From: Marinobacterium weihaiense
GTDB taxonomy: Bacteria; Pseudomonadota; Gammaproteobacteria; Pseudomonadales; Balneatricaceae
DNA length: 50,001 nt
Assembly: GCF_019061305.1 (NCBI RefSeq)
Contig: NZ_JAHQZT010000021.1
Location: 1 to 50,001 of the forward strand
Direction: 5' to 3'
A program made the position numbers and the translations under genes. Within the stretch, counting starts at the first letter, position 1, and each line of letters opens with the position of its first letter. The notes beneath the pieces were generated by a model. It made no database searches, had not been told where the DNA came from, and saw only the letters and a program-made list of their open reading frames with translations. This document shows, one piece after another, positions 16,664 through 24,677 of this stretch.

Positions 16664-18115
16664 ATGACCCTGGAAATACTACTTCCCACGCTGATGGCCT
16701 CTTGCCTGGTCGCCCTGTCGGTCTGGGCGCTGACACGCTGGCAGGCCTCGACGCGCCAGCAGCAGCTGCAGGCTGCCAATGAGCAGCTGCGCCACCAGGT
16801 TGACCGGTTGCAGGACGAAGCCGACATGCTGCGCGACCAGAGTCTTTCCCTGCAGCAGGAGCAGAGCCGATTGCAGGTGGAACTGGGGCGGCTGCAGACC
16901 CGTGCCGAGGAGCGCGACCAGACACTGGCGCAATACCAGGCCTGGTGGCAGCAGGAACAGCAGCGTTATCAGCAGCTGCAGGCCAACTATCAACAGCTGC
17001 AGGCCGAACACAGCGCCGTTGCTACGCGTCGCGATCAACAGGAGCTGCATTTCAAGGCGCAGCTGCAGCAGCTGGAAGACAGCCGCCAGTTGCTTAAAAA
17101 GGAGTTCGAACAGCTGGCCGGCGAGATTCTGGAGCGCAAGGGCAAGGCCTTTACCGAAATGAGTGAGCAGAGCCTCAATCAGCTGTTGAACCCGATTCAG
17201 ACCGAGATGAAGGGCTTCCGCGAAAAGGTAGAGAACATCCATTTGCGTGAGACCGAGCAGCGCATCCAGCTGCGCACCGAGCTGCAGAACCTGCAGCAGC
17301 TGAACCAGGCGATTACCGATCAGGCCCACAAGTTGACCACGGCACTGCAGGGGCAGAAGAAGGTGCAGGGCAACTGGGGCGAACTGATGCTGGAAAACGT
17401 GCTCGACAATGCCGGCCTGCGTCTGGGGCAGGACTACAAGCGCGAGGTCAGCATCAACACGGAAGAGGGCCGTCAGCGCCCGGATGCCATTGTCTACCTG
17501 CCCGGCGACAAGCATCTGATCATCGATGCCAAGACCTCGCTGGCCGCCTACACCCGTTACGTGAACGCCGAGCAGGACAGTGAGCGCCAGCAGGCACTGC
17601 GCGAACATGCCCGCGCGGTCTCGGACCGCATCAAGGAGCTGGCCGAACGCCGTTATGACCGCCTGCCGGGGTTGAATTCGCCCGAGATCGTGATCATGTT
17701 TATTCCGGTCGAGTCGGCGTACGTGGAAGCTCTCAAGGCGGATGAAACCCTGTATCAGCGTGCGCTGGAACAGAACGTGCTGGTGGCCACGCCGACCACG
17801 CTGCTGACCAGTCTCAACATCGTGCGTCAGCTGTGGCGCTTCGAGGACCAGAACCGCCATACCGCCGAACTGGCCGACCGGGCGGAGAAGTTCTACACCA
17901 AGCTCAACAGCTTCCTGACCAGCATGCAGGATGTGGGCAAGAAGCTGGACGGGGCGCGCGCCAGTTATGACAAGGCCTTCGGTCAGCTGTATTCGGGGCG
18001 CGGCAACCTGATCAAGCAGGCGGCCGAGTTCAAGGATCTGGGCGTGTCGGTACAGAAGGAACTGCCCGCCGAACTGGTCGACAAGGCGCGACTGGAGCTG
18101 GATAGCGGCGTTTGA
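16664..18115 (+). CDS. rmuC: RmuC-family DNA recombination protein
   Basis: A 483-residue RmuC protein. It starts with an N-terminal membrane anchor (about residues 5-23), then a long glutamine-rich coiled coil (about 28-200). The nuclease-like RmuC domain follows (about 210-440), with KKVQGNWGELMLENVLDNAGL, RPDAIVYLPGDKHLIIDAKTSL and FIPVESAYVEAL. The D...DAK pattern is the PD-(D/E)xK-like core. RmuC limits inversions between short inverted repeats, and in some bacteria it has been linked to defence or genome maintenance. I chose the ATG at 16664 because it begins directly at the membrane anchor. It appears monocistronic. Confidence 0.92.
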   Translation: MTLEILLPTLMASCLVALSVWALTRWQASTRQQQLQAANEQLRHQVDRLQDEADMLRDQSLSLQQEQSRLQVELGRLQTRAEERDQTLAQYQAWWQQEQQRYQQLQANYQQLQAEHSAVATRRDQQELHFKAQLQQLEDSRQLLKKEFEQLAGEILERKGKAFTEMSEQSLNQLLNPIQTEMKGFREKVENIHLRETEQRIQLRTELQNLQQLNQAITDQAHKLTTALQGQKKVQGNWGELMLENVLDNAGLRLGQDYKREVSINTEEGRQRPDAIVYLPGDKHLIIDAKTSLAAYTRYVNAEQDSERQQALREHARAVSDRIKELAERRYDRLPGLNSPEIVIMFIPVESAYVEALKADETLYQRALEQNVLVATPTTLLTSLNIVRQLWRFEDQNRHTAELADRAEKFYTKLNSFLTSMQDVGKKLDGARASYDKAFGQLYSGRGNLIKQAAEFKDLGVSVQKELPAELVDKARLELDSGV

Positions 18116-18224
18116 ACCGGTCTGGCTTGATGCATGGCAAGCCGCACGTCCGGTAGCGTGTTGGCGTTCGCGGAACTCAGGTAGTATGGCGGCACCGTTT
18201 ACGATGTTTTAAGGAGATCGGGAG

Positions 18225-18524
18225 TTGAAATTTTTTCGAGCAATCAGCGTTCTGGAAGGGTTGTCCTATCTGTTAATCCTGAGCGTTACACTGGGTGCGA
18301 TCAGCCGCGAATTCGTATCCATGCTGGGTATGGCCCATGGTGTGCTGTTTATCCTGTATCTGGTGCTGTCACTGCAGGCATCGCACAAGAAAGGCTGGTC
18401 AGTGATGGTATGGCTGCTGGTGTTCCTGGCATCGCTGGTGCCCTTTGCGTTCATCGCGGTCGAAATGTTCCTGAAAAAACAGTCTGACGAGACCGATGTG
18501 GCGACGGCGGAAGCCGCACAGTAG
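18225..18524 (+). CDS. DUF3817 integral membrane protein
   Basis: A 99-residue membrane protein with three hydrophobic segments (about residues 10-30, 36-52 and 58-82). It shows the DUF3817 pattern: F-R-x-I-x-x-LEGLSYLLIL at the start and GMAHGVLFILYL in the middle. Function is unknown for the family. The start is TTG at 18225 with AAGGAG upstream. It is flanked by rmuC on the same strand (109-base gap) and a convergent EamA transporter. Confidence 0.82.
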   Translation: MKFFRAISVLEGLSYLLILSVTLGAISREFVSMLGMAHGVLFILYLVLSLQASHKKGWSVMVWLLVFLASLVPFAFIAVEMFLKKQSDETDVATAEAAQ

Positions 18525-18551
18525 GCCATGAATGTGTGCGTCAGGATGCGT

Positions 18552-18583
18552 CCCGTGGGCGAGCAGGGTGGCTCGAACACGGG
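18552..18583. terminator. Hairpin between convergent DUF3817 and EamA genes
   Basis: CCCGTG-GG-CGAG and CTCG-AA-CACGGG form a two-part stem with a symmetrical GG/AA internal loop, in the 72-base gap between convergent genes. There is no clear U-run on either side. Confidence 0.35.
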
Positions 18584-18596
18584 CGCGGTGAAGGGC

Positions 18597-19541
18597 TCAA
18601 CGGTCGCGGGCCGTCTCCAGAGCTTCCTGTACCCGGCGTGCCTTGCGCTGGTTAAGCAGGTCCTTGGCGCTGACCAGAAAGATGCCCGCCAGCACCAGCA
18701 GGCCGCCCCCCACGAAGCCGCGGCTGAGGGCTTCATCCAGAATCATGACTCCAAACAGCACACCCACCAGCGGTGTCATGAACACGAAAGTGGCCATGCG
18801 TGATGCCAGGTAGCGCTTGAGCAGCCAGAACCAGGTCAGGTAGCTGCCCACGGCGATCACGACAGCCTGGAAGGCCAGGTTGAGTGTGGTGTCAGGCGTC
18901 CAGTGCATGCGGCCGTTGCCCATGATGAAGGCAGCACCGATTAGCATCACGGCCGCGACGGCCATCTGATAGAACAGCGTCTTGACGGCCGGCGCCTCCG
19001 ACAGGCTGGAGCCGCGAATTACCACCGTGGTAAGACCCCAGATCGCACCGGCCAGGAGCGCCATGGCATCCCCCGTCAGGCTGGTGCCGGCAACGTCACC
19101 TCCGCCCAGAAACGCGATGCACACACCGATGAACGCCAGTCCGATACCGCCCCACTGCAGACCGGCGAGACGCTCGTCCGCATGCACAAAATGCAGCCCC
19201 AGTGCGGTAAAGATCGGTGAAGTGTAAAGAAACACCACGACATGGGATGCGTGAGTACGGGCCAGGGCCTCGCCGACAAACAGGAACTCCAGCGCGAACA
19301 TCGTGCCGGCCAACAGTCCTGCCTTGAGGGTTCCGTCCGCGAAGGCTTTCAGCCCCTCCTGTCGCAGCATCAGCAGCAACAGCACCGTGGCGGCAAAGGC
19401 CGAACGCAGGCCGATCTGCAGAGTCGGAGCGATGTCATCCGCCGCTAGTTTGATGGCAACCTGCTGGAACCCCCAGCCCAGGCACAGCATCAGCAACAGA
19501 CTGACCGCCATGAGGTCGAGGTGACGGCGTACAGTACTCAT
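18597..19541 (-). CDS. EamA/DMT-family transporter
   Basis: A 314-residue drug/metabolite transporter with ten predicted membrane helices in two EamA repeats (about residues 10-145 and 155-290). GWGFQQVAIKLAADDIAPTL in repeat 1 and WLLKRYLASRMATFVFMTPLVGVLFG in repeat 2 are typical. Members export amino acids, metabolites or drugs, and the substrate cannot be predicted here. It diverges from the ATP-grasp gene over a 168-base gap, and GAGGAC precedes the ATG. Confidence 0.85.
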   Translation of the reverse strand: MSTVRRHLDLMAVSLLLMLCLGWGFQQVAIKLAADDIAPTLQIGLRSAFAATVLLLLMLRQEGLKAFADGTLKAGLLAGTMFALEFLFVGEALARTHASHVVVFLYTSPIFTALGLHFVHADERLAGLQWGGIGLAFIGVCIAFLGGGDVAGTSLTGDAMALLAGAIWGLTTVVIRGSSLSEAPAVKTLFYQMAVAAVMLIGAAFIMGNGRMHWTPDTTLNLAFQAVVIAVGSYLTWFWLLKRYLASRMATFVFMTPLVGVLFGVMILDEALSRGFVGGGLLVLAGIFLVSAKDLLNQRKARRVQEALETARDR

Positions 19542-19709
19542 GAAACAGTCCTCTAGCGGGTAACGTGAAAAGGTAATGTAGATTACAGACTGTAGCCCTC
19601 ACATGCACTCCCGTCGCTGGAAAAAATCGCCGGCAGGCACTGAAAAAGTGCTTTGAGCCGGTCATCGGCCGCACTATTATTCCACTCTTTATTATGCTGG
19701 CAGGCAGCT

Positions 19710-20528
19710 ATGAAATGTGTTTCCTTTGATGCGTTCCGCACACTGCACCTTCCTGGTGTACGCTATATCAAACCTGAGCATATGTTCCGCGAACGTGCAG
19801 TGATCGAGGCGGCCGAATGGGTACTTTTTCCAGAGTACTGGCAGGTTAACGCACTGGTGTTCGGGCTGAAAAAACGCATTTTTCCCGGTCTTTCCGCGTA
19901 CCTGATCGGTCACGACAAGGTGCAGATGACCCGTGCCTTTCAGCTGGTAGCACCCGATCATATTCCCTGGACCCTGATCGAACCCAATACCCCTGACCAT
20001 GCCCGGCAGGTATGGGACCAGATGCCCTTGCCATTCGTTGCCAAGATTCCCAAGAGCAGCATGGGACAAGGGGTATTTCTGATCGAAAACCGTTCGGACT
20101 GGGCGACGTATCTGGCGTGCACCCCGGTGATCTACGCACAGGAGCGACTGCCGATTGATCGCGACCTGCGCCTGGTCGTCGTGGGCGGTAAGCTGGTCGC
20201 CGGCTTCTGGCGCTGTCAGGGCCATGACGGTTTCCACAACAACCTGTCTCAGGGAGGCACTGTGGATGCGGACACTCCGCTGCCGCAAGTGGCGGTGGAT
20301 CTGGTGCTCAGGGTCAGCCAGCAACTGGAGATTGACCATGCCGGTTTCGATGTGGCAATGGTGGACGGTTACCCCTACCTGCTGGAGTTTAACCGTCTGT
20401 TTGGCAATCGTGGATTGCCGGGGCTGAGTCAGCAGGTGTCAGCAGCTATTCTGGATTATCTGCAGGAACAGACCGAGCGGGATGATGATCCGATTGATCC
20501 AACCCCGCCACTGCCGGCTGCAATTTAA
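19710..20528 (+). CDS. ATP-grasp (RimK-like) protein of unknown substrate
   Basis: A 272-residue protein with an ATP-grasp layout. The nucleotide-binding segment is FVAKIPKSSMGQGVFLIEN at about residues 112-130. Then come ERLPIDRDLRLVVVGGKLVAGFWR, and the metal-binding YPYLLEFN with the EFN acidic-asparagine pair near residue 228. The pattern resembles RimK-type carboxylate-amine ligases. I do not recognise a specific subfamily. I chose the ATG at 19710 over an in-frame start at 19653, because the extra residues are non-conserved in character. It lies upstream of the exbB-exbD-tonB operon, with a terminator-like element between. A link to that operon is not shown. Confidence 0.72.
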   Translation: MKCVSFDAFRTLHLPGVRYIKPEHMFRERAVIEAAEWVLFPEYWQVNALVFGLKKRIFPGLSAYLIGHDKVQMTRAFQLVAPDHIPWTLIEPNTPDHARQVWDQMPLPFVAKIPKSSMGQGVFLIENRSDWATYLACTPVIYAQERLPIDRDLRLVVVGGKLVAGFWRCQGHDGFHNNLSQGGTVDADTPLPQVAVDLVLRVSQQLEIDHAGFDVAMVDGYPYLLEFNRLFGNRGLPGLSQQVSAAILDYLQEQTERDDDPIDPTPPLPAAI

Positions 20529-20547
20529 CCTGTGACACTATGCCACA

Positions 20548-20567
20548 TCCCTTGAGGGAGCTTTTTT
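20548..20567 (+). terminator. Short stem plus T-run after the ATP-grasp gene
   Basis: TCCC-TTGA-GGGA followed by GCTTTTTT lies 20 bases after the stop at 20528. The stem is short, so it is at best a weak intrinsic terminator. Confidence 0.35.
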
Positions 20568-20574
20568 AAATAGA

Positions 20575-20606
20575 ATGGCGCCACTTCAAAACAGGGGAGG
20601 CGCCAT
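20575..20606 (+). promoter_or_regulatory. Inverted repeat covering the exbB start codon
   Basis: ATGGCGCC (20575-20582) is perfectly complementary to GGCGCCAT (20599-20606). The second arm contains part of the Shine-Dalgarno (AGGGGAGG) and the first two bases of the exbB ATG at 20605. The 16-base loop holds the rest. Such a helix in the mRNA would reduce initiation, so it may be a translational switch. Confidence 0.45.
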
Positions 20607-21170
20607 GGAATTATTACAAAAAGGTGGTGCGGTTATATGGATACTGATGGCCTACTCGGTTATCGGTATGGCAATAGTCATATCCGGCTATCTGCGTTTT
20701 GTTGCCAAACGTCAACCCGATTTTAATCGTTCTCTGCCTCAAGATCCCGCCTGTGAATATGGGCGTATTTTCAGTCGTCTGATTTCCGCACAACAGTCCG
20801 GTGTGGATCAGGCTTCCCTGCGGGCCCTGGCCCTGCGCCTGATCGACGCGCATATTCGTCATTTTGAAACCGGCCTCAAGACATTGAGTTTACTTGCGAA
20901 TACGGCTCCTTTGATGGGCCTTTTGGGGACTATTATCGGCATGATATCGGCATTTCGTGTCATTGAGTCCCAAGGGGCGGGAGTGGATGCGCAGATGCTG
21001 GCGGGGGGATCTGGGAAGCAATGCTGACGACCGGAGTCGGTCTGGCTGTGGCTTTGCCCTTGCTGCTGTTTTTGCATTCATTGGAAGCACTGGTTGAAAA
21101 GCGGCACTGGCGGCTTTATGTGGCGGTTTCTGAAGTGATTCACGAGCCGGTTGAAAACGACCGAGGCTGA
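20605..21170 (+). pseudogene. exbB: ExbB-family proton-channel subunit, broken or recoded by a -1 frameshift
   Basis: Reading from the ATG at 20605 gives an ExbB/MotA/TolQ-type protein: helix 1 at about residues 8-28, then NTAPLMGLLGTIIGMISAFRVIE at about 100-122. Translation runs into a TGA at 21025-21027. The frame shifted by one base from 21009 continues the family sequence without loss (IWEAMLTTGVGLAVALPLLL) to a TGA at 21168. The whole would be about 188 residues, normal for ExbB. The break sits at a run of six G (21003-21008), where seven would restore the frame. This may be a sequencing deletion, a real mutation, or -1 recoding on G-GGG-GGA. It heads the exbD-tonB-receptor operon, supplying proton-motive energy to TonB. 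Confidence 0.8.
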
Positions 21171-21185
21171 TTTTCGGGTATCGCC

Positions 21186-21596
21186 ATGCAGTATTATCCA
21201 CGCAAACAGTTATCAAGCCAGAGTATTAATATCACGCCGCTGATTGATATTGTCTTTCTGTTGCTCATTTTCTTCATGCTGACGTCCCATTTTATCAATG
21301 AGAAACAGTTTGAAATCAGTTTGCCTGATGCTGAAAGCGGGCAGGAAAAAAGCGTTGAACAGCCGAAGCTAATCAGTATACGTGCAGATGGGCAGCTGTT
21401 TCAGGCGGAGCAGTTAATCGCGGTCGAACAGTTGGACAGTCTGTTGCTGCAGATGGCCAGAGACCGGCAGCCACTGGTACTGAGAGTTGATAAGCAGGCA
21501 CCGTTTGAGCCGGTCATGGCGCTGATGGACCGGGCGCGACAACAGGGTGTATCCGCCATCGGTTTTGCCGTGCAGCAACCGGTAGAGCATCAGTGA
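21186..21596 (+). CDS. exbD: ExbD/TolR-family protein
   Basis: A 136-residue protein with one N-terminal membrane helix, INITPLIDIVFLLLIFFMLTS (about residues 14-34). It contains the essential Asp of the ExbD/TolR helix (PLIDIVF), and a periplasmic domain follows. ExbD works with ExbB to harvest the proton gradient for TonB. It starts 15 bases after the restored exbB stop. Its own stop overlaps the tonB start (GTGA). The intact downstream genes argue that the operon is still in use despite the exbB break. Confidence 0.92.
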   Translation: MQYYPRKQLSSQSINITPLIDIVFLLLIFFMLTSHFINEKQFEISLPDAESGQEKSVEQPKLISIRADGQLFQAEQLIAVEQLDSLLLQMARDRQPLVLRVDKQAPFEPVMALMDRARQQGVSAIGFAVQQPVEHQ

Positions 21597-22396
21597 GCAT
21601 GGTGCTGAGAGGCATGCTGTTGTCCTGCCTGGCGCACTTGCTGCTGGCTTGGGTGGTCTGGCAAAACGGCTGGATGAATGTTGCGGCATTGCAGCCTTCC
21701 ATTGAAGCGCCCGAAGCGGTACTCATGGCGGTGTTCCAGCCGCTGGAGCCTGTTGCTCAGGCTTCGACGAAGACACCACCGTTAGTGGCAGCGGCCGCCT
21801 CTGAGCAGGCAAGGCCAAAGGAGGCGGCTGCTTCTGAACAGGCGCCGGTGCCTGCTCCAGTGCCCGCGCCATCGCCCGCCGTCGTTTCTGCACCCACCCT
21901 CGAGCCCAGTGCCAGGCACGTTCAGGTGCCACAGAAAAAGCCGATGGTACGCGCTGAGCCTGCCGCAACCCGGAAGCCGGCTACGGCGACTCGCTCTCAG
22001 GAAGTCACGGCTGCCGTTGCAGGTACAGCGGCGGTGAATGCCACGCCCCCGATACAGTCACCAGCGACGGCGGCGCCCCAGGCTGCCCCCATCGAGCACA
22101 TGCCTCAGGCACCCCGGCGTCCCAGCTATGTCCAGCGACTGACACACAGAATTGAACAGTACAAACGCTACCCGCGCCGGGCGCGCGAGCGGGGGCTGTC
22201 AGGTGAGGTGCGTTTCAGCGTGAACGTGGATGATGCAGGCGAGATGCTGGCGTTCCACTGGCTGGAAGGACATCAGGTGTTTCGCCGCTCGACACTGCAG
22301 GCGGTACGCCGAGCCCTGCCTTATCCACCAGATCCTGGGCAGGCACCCATCAGTATTCAAATTCGCATGATTTATTCGCTTCAGGACAGGATATAA
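21593..22396 (+). CDS. tonB: TonB energy transducer
   Basis: A 267-residue TonB. It has an N-terminal membrane anchor (about residues 4-25) and a long alanine/proline-rich periplasmic linker (about 45-175). The C-terminal TonB domain (about 180-265) contains RIEQYKRYPRRARERGLSGEVRFSV and LPYPPDP. It couples ExbBD to outer-membrane receptors through the TonB box. The likely start is GTG at 21593, overlapping the exbD stop. An ATG at 21599 is the alternative. The linker is richer in Ala and Pro than the Lys-Pro/Glu-Pro linkers of enterics. It is probably dedicated to the receptor encoded two bases downstream. Confidence 0.92.
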   Translation: MSMVLRGMLLSCLAHLLLAWVVWQNGWMNVAALQPSIEAPEAVLMAVFQPLEPVAQASTKTPPLVAAAASEQARPKEAAASEQAPVPAPVPAPSPAVVSAPTLEPSARHVQVPQKKPMVRAEPAATRKPATATRSQEVTAAVAGTAAVNATPPIQSPATAAPQAAPIEHMPQAPRRPSYVQRLTHRIEQYKRYPRRARERGLSGEVRFSVNVDDAGEMLAFHWLEGHQVFRRSTLQAVRRALPYPPDPGQAPISIQIRMIYSLQDRI

Positions 22397-22398
22397 GG

Positions 22399-24666
22399 AT
22401 GAAAGGAACCAACAGGCTTTGGGCTGCCATGTTGCTGGCCGGGATGACGGCGACCGGTGTGCAGGCCGAAGAGCAGGTGATCCGTGTGTATTCGTCGACC
22501 ATCGAGGATCGTTTCGGCGAGGACAGAACCCAGCCCAGCTCCACGGTGTCGTTGTCACGGGAAGAGATTGAGCAGCAGCATGCCCAGAACCTGCAGCAGG
22601 TGTTGCAGGCGATTCCCGGCATCACCACCGATCAGTCCGGCGGTGAAGATATCAAGATCAAGATCCGAGGGGTCGAGAATCAGCGCTACATGGGCGAGCC
22701 GCCGGGCGTGGTGATCGTGATTGATGGCGTGCCGGTGTTTGAGCGCACCGGCAAGGTCAATATTGACCTCGACAATATCGAGTCCATCGATGTGGTCAAG
22801 GGCGGGGCCTCCTATCTGTTCGGCGAAGATGCATTGGCCGGCGCGGTCATTATCAAGACCAAGCGCGGCCACGCGCAGCAAGGGATCTCGCTGGAGCATG
22901 AGCGCGGCAGTTTCGGCTATGAACGCTCAGTGCTGCGAGCCGGTGGTGGCACGGATAATCTGCAGGCACATGTGCAGTATGCCGATCGCAGTGCAGACGG
23001 CTTTTATGCCCTCAGCGACAGCAGGGCGGAAACGTTGTCGGGCAATATCACTTGGTATCCGGATGATGTCAGTGATCTAAGCCTCGGGTTTGAAAAGTCG
23101 GATCGCTACCGGGACCGCAACGGCTCGGTCAAGGGGAAAACCCAGGCGGAGACCGACCCCGAAGGCAACACGGCCTCACGTGATTACACCCGCAACTTTG
23201 ATGTGGATCTGGCTCGCCTCAATCTGGCGTATTCGCGTGAGTTGAACGACAGCTTGAGTCTGCGGGGGTTGGTATATCAGTACACCGATGACACCCGTTT
23301 CTGGTCCGGCCCGATGAATTATGACGGCATGGGGGCGCGCACCACCGCAGTCGATGCTTACAAGTATGATACCGATTATGCCCAGACCCAGCGTGGCCTG
23401 AAACTGGAACTCAACCATAGCGGCGATCGTCTGGGAACACTGCTGGGGCTGGATCTGCGCCGGGACCGGACCGACAATGAAGTCCGTGCACTGCGAGATT
23501 ACCGCAGCTTTTCACGGGGTGAGACGACGATGGCCGGTACCTTGCTGAGCCAGGATGAAGGGCGTACGGATACACAGGCCCTGTTTGCCGAGCTGAAATA
23601 CCAGCTGGCGCAGGACACCACGTTGACCGCCAATGCTCGCCATGATCGCATCGAGGTCGATTATCGGGATCAGCTGAGCGATCAGGACGCGGACAAGGCG
23701 TTCAACGTCAACTCCTGGCGTCTGGGTCTGACTCATGATTTCACGCCTGATTCCACATTCTTCGCCAGTGCGTCTACCGGTTTCAGAACACCGACCCTGT
23801 CGCAGCTGTACCGCACCGACCTCAGCGGTGATCAGGCCGTGGCCAACAACCCGAATCTTGAGCCTGAAGAGTCGCTGACCTATGAGCTGGGTTTGCGCCA
23901 ACGCTTCAACCTGGGCGGTTGGCCCAGTGCTGTCAGTGCGTCCGTGTTTCAGGTTGAACGTGATGATTTCATTCTCGACACCAGTGGCCAGTACAGCCCG
24001 AACAGCGCCAGTCATGATGTGACGGGCGAAGCGGCCATGTACGACAATATCGGCGGCACCCGGACACGCGGCTTCGAGTTCCAGCTCACCACTGAACCGC
24101 ATCAGGACCTGGCGCTTGATCTGTCCTATACCTGGCTGCATTCCGTGTTTACCCGCTACGACGATTTCTATCAGGCGTTGGGCAACCCCTACGGCCGCTT
24201 CGGCTATGTCGATCCGGCCGGTTTCAATGATCCTGCCAACAGCTACACCCTGGTGCACTATGACAACAGCGGTAACCGGGTACCGCGTGTTTCGCCACAT
24301 CAGATCAATGCGCGGCTGCACTGGTACGGTATCGACAATCTGAAAGTCACCACCGAAGTGGACTATCGCTCTACCGCCTGGGCCGATGAAATCAATCAGG
24401 AAAAGTGGGCCGGGCGTACGCTGGTCAACCTGATGGCCGAGTACAACCTCAGGGTTGGCAGCGGTGAACAGGACAACATCCAGCTGTTCATGCGCATCGA
24501 TAACCTGTTCGACAAGGAATACTGGATCATCGCCCGTGGCGTGAACGACAGCAACGGCAGTCCGGCCACCGGCATGCAGTATGACGGTGTCTATAACGCT
24601 GAAGACCTGTCCATCGTTCCGTCCACCGGCCGCCGCTGGCAGGCCGGTGTGCGCTATCGTTTCTGA
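22399..24666 (+). CDS. TonB-dependent outer-membrane receptor (HmuR-like position)
   Basis: A 755-residue TonB-dependent receptor. The signal peptide covers residues 1-23 (cleavage after VQA), and a TonB-box candidate EQVIRVYSS follows. The plug domain (about 40-155) contains LQQVLQAIPGITTDQ, VIVIDGVPVF and IESIDVVKGGASYLFGEDALAGAVI. A 22-strand barrel follows and ends in the aromatic VRYRF. FRTP (compare FRAP) and NPNLEPEES boxes are present near residues 470-500. Haem receptors usually carry a conserved His between these boxes, and I see none in that segment. It sits directly between tonB and the CobN-like gene, matching HmuR in hmu loci. Ligands may be haem, cobalamin or another metallo-tetrapyrrole. 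Confidence 0.9.
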   Translation: MKGTNRLWAAMLLAGMTATGVQAEEQVIRVYSSTIEDRFGEDRTQPSSTVSLSREEIEQQHAQNLQQVLQAIPGITTDQSGGEDIKIKIRGVENQRYMGEPPGVVIVIDGVPVFERTGKVNIDLDNIESIDVVKGGASYLFGEDALAGAVIIKTKRGHAQQGISLEHERGSFGYERSVLRAGGGTDNLQAHVQYADRSADGFYALSDSRAETLSGNITWYPDDVSDLSLGFEKSDRYRDRNGSVKGKTQAETDPEGNTASRDYTRNFDVDLARLNLAYSRELNDSLSLRGLVYQYTDDTRFWSGPMNYDGMGARTTAVDAYKYDTDYAQTQRGLKLELNHSGDRLGTLLGLDLRRDRTDNEVRALRDYRSFSRGETTMAGTLLSQDEGRTDTQALFAELKYQLAQDTTLTANARHDRIEVDYRDQLSDQDADKAFNVNSWRLGLTHDFTPDSTFFASASTGFRTPTLSQLYRTDLSGDQAVANNPNLEPEESLTYELGLRQRFNLGGWPSAVSASVFQVERDDFILDTSGQYSPNSASHDVTGEAAMYDNIGGTRTRGFEFQLTTEPHQDLALDLSYTWLHSVFTRYDDFYQALGNPYGRFGYVDPAGFNDPANSYTLVHYDNSGNRVPRVSPHQINARLHWYGIDNLKVTTEVDYRSTAWADEINQEKWAGRTLVNLMAEYNLRVGSGEQDNIQLFMRIDNLFDKEYWIIARGVNDSNGSPATGMQYDGVYNAEDLSIVPSTGRRWQAGVRYRF

Positions 24667-24677
24667 GGGAGCTGAGC

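Noticed and set aside
20529-20604. Fur box upstream of the exbB-exbD-tonB operon
   Set aside because: I searched by eye for a GATAAT-type repeat and found none convincing. Iron control remains possible but is not shown by the sequence.
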